Below are positions 5,832 through 7,418 of a stretch of DNA of 7,418 nucleotides, piece after piece. Position 1 is the first letter of the stretch. Every line of letters begins with the position of its first letter. The notes beneath the pieces were generated by a model. The model was not told where the DNA came from, made no database searches, and saw nothing but the letters and a program-made list of their open reading frames with translations. A program made the position numbers and the translations under genes. Location of the stretch: assembly GCA_020355945.1 (NCBI GenBank), contig CP070627.1:1466631-1474048 (forward strand), read 5' to 3'. This DNA is from Candidatus Aminicenantota bacterium. Its GTDB lineage: Bacteria > Acidobacteriota > Aminicenantia > UBA2199.

Positions 5832-7142
5832 ATGTCTAAATATTGGAACCCTTATCTTGAAACCTTAGAACCAAAAAAAATAAGACATCTTCAATTTCTT
5901 CGCTTTAAAGAGGCTTTTGAATTTGCCTACAATCATTCAAAGTCATACCGGGAGCTATATGAAACCTATAAGCTCTCTACTAATAATCTCAATTCGATTG
6001 AGGATATTGAAAAAATTCCCATCGTTGGCAAACAATTTTTTGAGAATAAGGAAGAAAAGACCCTTTATGGAGAATCATTGGCTGTTCTTCCCGGAGAGGT
6101 TGTCTATTTTCATCAAACCAGCGGCACCACCCATAAACCCCTGAGACAGCCTGATACCCTCGAAGATTGGGTGTGGTGGGCCGAATGCTGGGGCACTGTA
6201 CTCTGGGCACAGGGCGTCAGACCGGACGACAGGGTGTTATTTCCCTTTAATTATAGTACTTTTATTGGATTCTGGGGAGCTCATTATGCCTGCGAAAAAA
6301 TCGGGACAGAAATCATTTCCACCGGCGGCATGAGTACGAAAGAACGACTGCAAAAAATCAATGAACTGGACGTTACCACCATCATCACCACTCCTACCTA
6401 TGCTTATCGAATGCTGGAAGTGGCCCGGGAAGAATTGAAAATGGACCTGGCCAACAGTTCGGTTAAAACCATTATTTGTGCAGGTGAACCGGGTGCACTG
6501 GTCCCCTCGACAAAAAAAGAATTGGAAACCCGATGGGGATGTAAAATTCTTGACCATATTGGTGCCACGGAAGTTGGAGCCTGGGGATTCGAATGCCTGG
6601 AAAATCCCGGAGGACTCCATATCAATGAAACCATGTTTCTTTGTGAATTAATGGAATTGGATTCGGAAAAAATCATAACCGAAGCGGATCGTTATGGCAG
6701 GCTGATTATCACTGCTTTTCATCGAAAAGGCCGGCCGGCTATCCGCTTTGATACATGCGATCTCGCCTGCTGGCAGGACAGCCAGTGTAAATGCGGCCGG
6801 ACATTTCGCCTGCTCAAAGGCGGCGTCCAGGGAAGAACAGACCATTTATTAAAAGTCCGAGGCACCTTTGTTACACCTGCTGTCATCGAAAATATCGTCC
6901 ACCGGGACACCCGGTTAGGCACCGAATACCAGGTGATTATCGGTGAAAAGGGCAGGAATTCCCTGGCACTGGCCGTTGAAGTGAAACCGGATGTGCCAAC
7001 AGGCGAATGGGAAAATCTAAAAAAAAATCTTACTGAAAAAATTCATTATGAAACCCACTTACGCTTTGAAATCCTATTAAAAAATCACGGCGAAATCGCC
7101 AGGGGAAACTTTAAATCCAAACGATTCATCGATTTGAGATGA
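5832..7142 (+). CDS. Phenylacetate-CoA ligase (PaaK)-like adenylate-forming enzyme
   Basis: A 436-residue cytoplasmic ANL-superfamily enzyme, close to the usual PaaK-family length of about 430-450. Such enzymes activate a carboxylic acid with ATP and normally transfer it to CoA. Family motifs in order: P-loop HQTSGTTHKPL (94-104), ICAGEPGA (215-222), HIGATEVGAWGFEC (242-255), LHINETMFLCEL (262-273), IRFDTCD (304-310), KCGRTFR (320-326), QGRTDHLLKVRGTFVTPAVIE (333-353, hinge and start of the C-terminal lid) and a C-terminal KSKR (428-431) placing the catalytic Lys. Cys309, Cys313, Cys319 and Cys321 could bind a metal. The P-loop carries His where the family has Gly (SGTTG). No paa, acyl-carrier or NRPS gene is adjacent, so the acid and acceptor are unknown. 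Phenylacetate activity should not be assumed; coenzyme F390 synthetase-like and other aryl-acid ligases share these motifs. Own promoter upstream. Confidence 0.9.
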   Translation: MSKYWNPYLETLEPKKIRHLQFLRFKEAFEFAYNHSKSYRELYETYKLSTNNLNSIEDIEKIPIVGKQFFENKEEKTLYGESLAVLPGEVVYFHQTSGTTHKPLRQPDTLEDWVWWAECWGTVLWAQGVRPDDRVLFPFNYSTFIGFWGAHYACEKIGTEIISTGGMSTKERLQKINELDVTTIITTPTYAYRMLEVAREELKMDLANSSVKTIICAGEPGALVPSTKKELETRWGCKILDHIGATEVGAWGFECLENPGGLHINETMFLCELMELDSEKIITEADRYGRLIITAFHRKGRPAIRFDTCDLACWQDSQCKCGRTFRLLKGGVQGRTDHLLKVRGTFVTPAVIENIVHRDTRLGTEYQVIIGEKGRNSLALAVEVKPDVPTGEWENLKKNLTEKIHYETHLRFEILLKNHGEIARGNFKSKRFIDLR

Positions 7143-7179
7143 AAAATTCGAGCTGCAGAGCCCGGGAGGAACAAGAAAC

Positions 7180-7356
7180 ATGAGTAACGTCAATGAAAAA
7201 AAAATTGAAACCATCCGCAATCTTATCAACGATATCGACATAAAGGTCGACCAGTTGTTAGAAATCAGTGAGGATTTCCCTTCTGCCTCAAAAAATGCGA
7301 AACAACTGAAAGCCATTGTTAATATAATGAAAATTCAACTTCCGGCACTTGATTAA
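7180..7356 (+). CDS. Small helical protein of 58 residues, unknown
   Basis: A 58-codon frame beginning 37 nt after the ligase stop, with GGAGG (7165-7169) 10 nt ahead of ATG. The product is charged and helix-forming: a first helix around 5-31 with regularly spaced I/L residues (IRNLINDIDIKVDQLLEI), a FPSASKN turn (33-39), and a second helix around 40-52, so a two-helix hairpin or small coiled coil is likely. It has no signal peptide, Cys or membrane segment. I do not recognise the family. Codon use looks like that of its neighbours, and the ribosome site is good. It probably shares the ligase transcript; any link to the ligase is inference. Confidence 0.6.
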   Translation: MSNVNEKKIETIRNLINDIDIKVDQLLEISEDFPSASKNAKQLKAIVNIMKIQLPALD

Positions 7357-7370
7357 TTTGGGTTTTCTGT

Positions 7371-7416
7371 CTCCGACGGCCAGGGGAAAGGCGCATAACC
7401 CCCCGCAAAAGCTTTT
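7371..7416. repeat. GC-rich intergenic repeat-like element at window end
   Basis: After the small gene, composition switches to GC-rich: CTCCGACGGCCAGGGG, then CCCCCC (7399-7404), then the perfect palindrome AAAAGCTTTT (7407-7416). GGGG (7383-7386) can pair with the C-run over a 12-nt loop. The 'CTCCGRCGGCCAGGGG...CCCC' pattern resembles, from memory, dispersed intergenic repeats in several bacterial groups such as Desulfovibrio. It may serve as a terminator for the ligase unit. The element probably continues beyond the window. Confidence 0.35.
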
Positions 7417-7418
7417 GA

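Noticed and set aside
6237..6620. Antisense frame of 127 codons inside the ligase gene
   Set aside because: It is opposite the conserved ligase motifs and explained by codon structure of the + strand gene.
5832..7142. Assigning paaK and a phenylacetate degradation role
   Set aside because: No other paa gene is nearby and the P-loop is atypical, so only family membership is supported.

Overview
The window is bacterial and AT-leaning. It carries six confident protein-coding genes and one probable small gene, all on the + strand. The mix is a Yip1-family membrane protein, a DUF2752 membrane protein, a secreted CocE/X-Pro-peptidase-type hydrolase, two exported six-bladed beta-propeller proteins of the 'GxGPGE(F/Y)' type, and a PaaK-like adenylate-forming ligase. 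Together with dispersed 'CACAGAGGA' hairpin repeats between genes, this most resembles large-genome uncultured lineages such as Candidatus Aminicenantes (Acidobacteriota-related). That placement is from remembered gene content and style only, with no marker gene present; Bacteroidota or Calditrichota-like lineages remain possible.

Region by region: 1-178 is a leader with RNA-like hairpins and a good sigma-70-type promoter (TTGAAA-17-TACAAT). Bases 179-1341 hold two overlapping membrane-protein genes (Yip1, then DUF2752 starting at a GTG inside the Yip1 gene). Bases 1382-3172 encode the exported alpha/beta hydrolase with a complete predicted Ser-Asp-His triad. Bases 3164-3431 are repeat-rich: two 8-nt tandem arrays, then a 30-nt-armed inverted repeat built from 9-nt units. 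Bases 3432-5697 hold two propeller genes separated by a small hairpin. Bases 5698-5831 contain a possible terminator and the strongest promoter in the window (TTGACT-17-TATAAT), which starts a new unit made of the ligase gene and a 58-codon gene. The window ends in a GC-rich stretch resembling a dispersed intergenic repeat.

How the genes fit together: 179-3172 could be one transcript (overlap, then a 40-nt gap), covering membrane and exported proteins. The propeller pair looks like a local duplication followed by strong divergence, probably extracytoplasmic. The ligase unit is cytoplasmic and separately promoted; no pathway partners are visible, so its substrate cannot be named. I see no CRISPR array, transposase, tRNA, rRNA or defence system. 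The least explained parts are the repeat cluster at 3164-3409, the ligase with a changed P-loop, and the small helical protein beside it.
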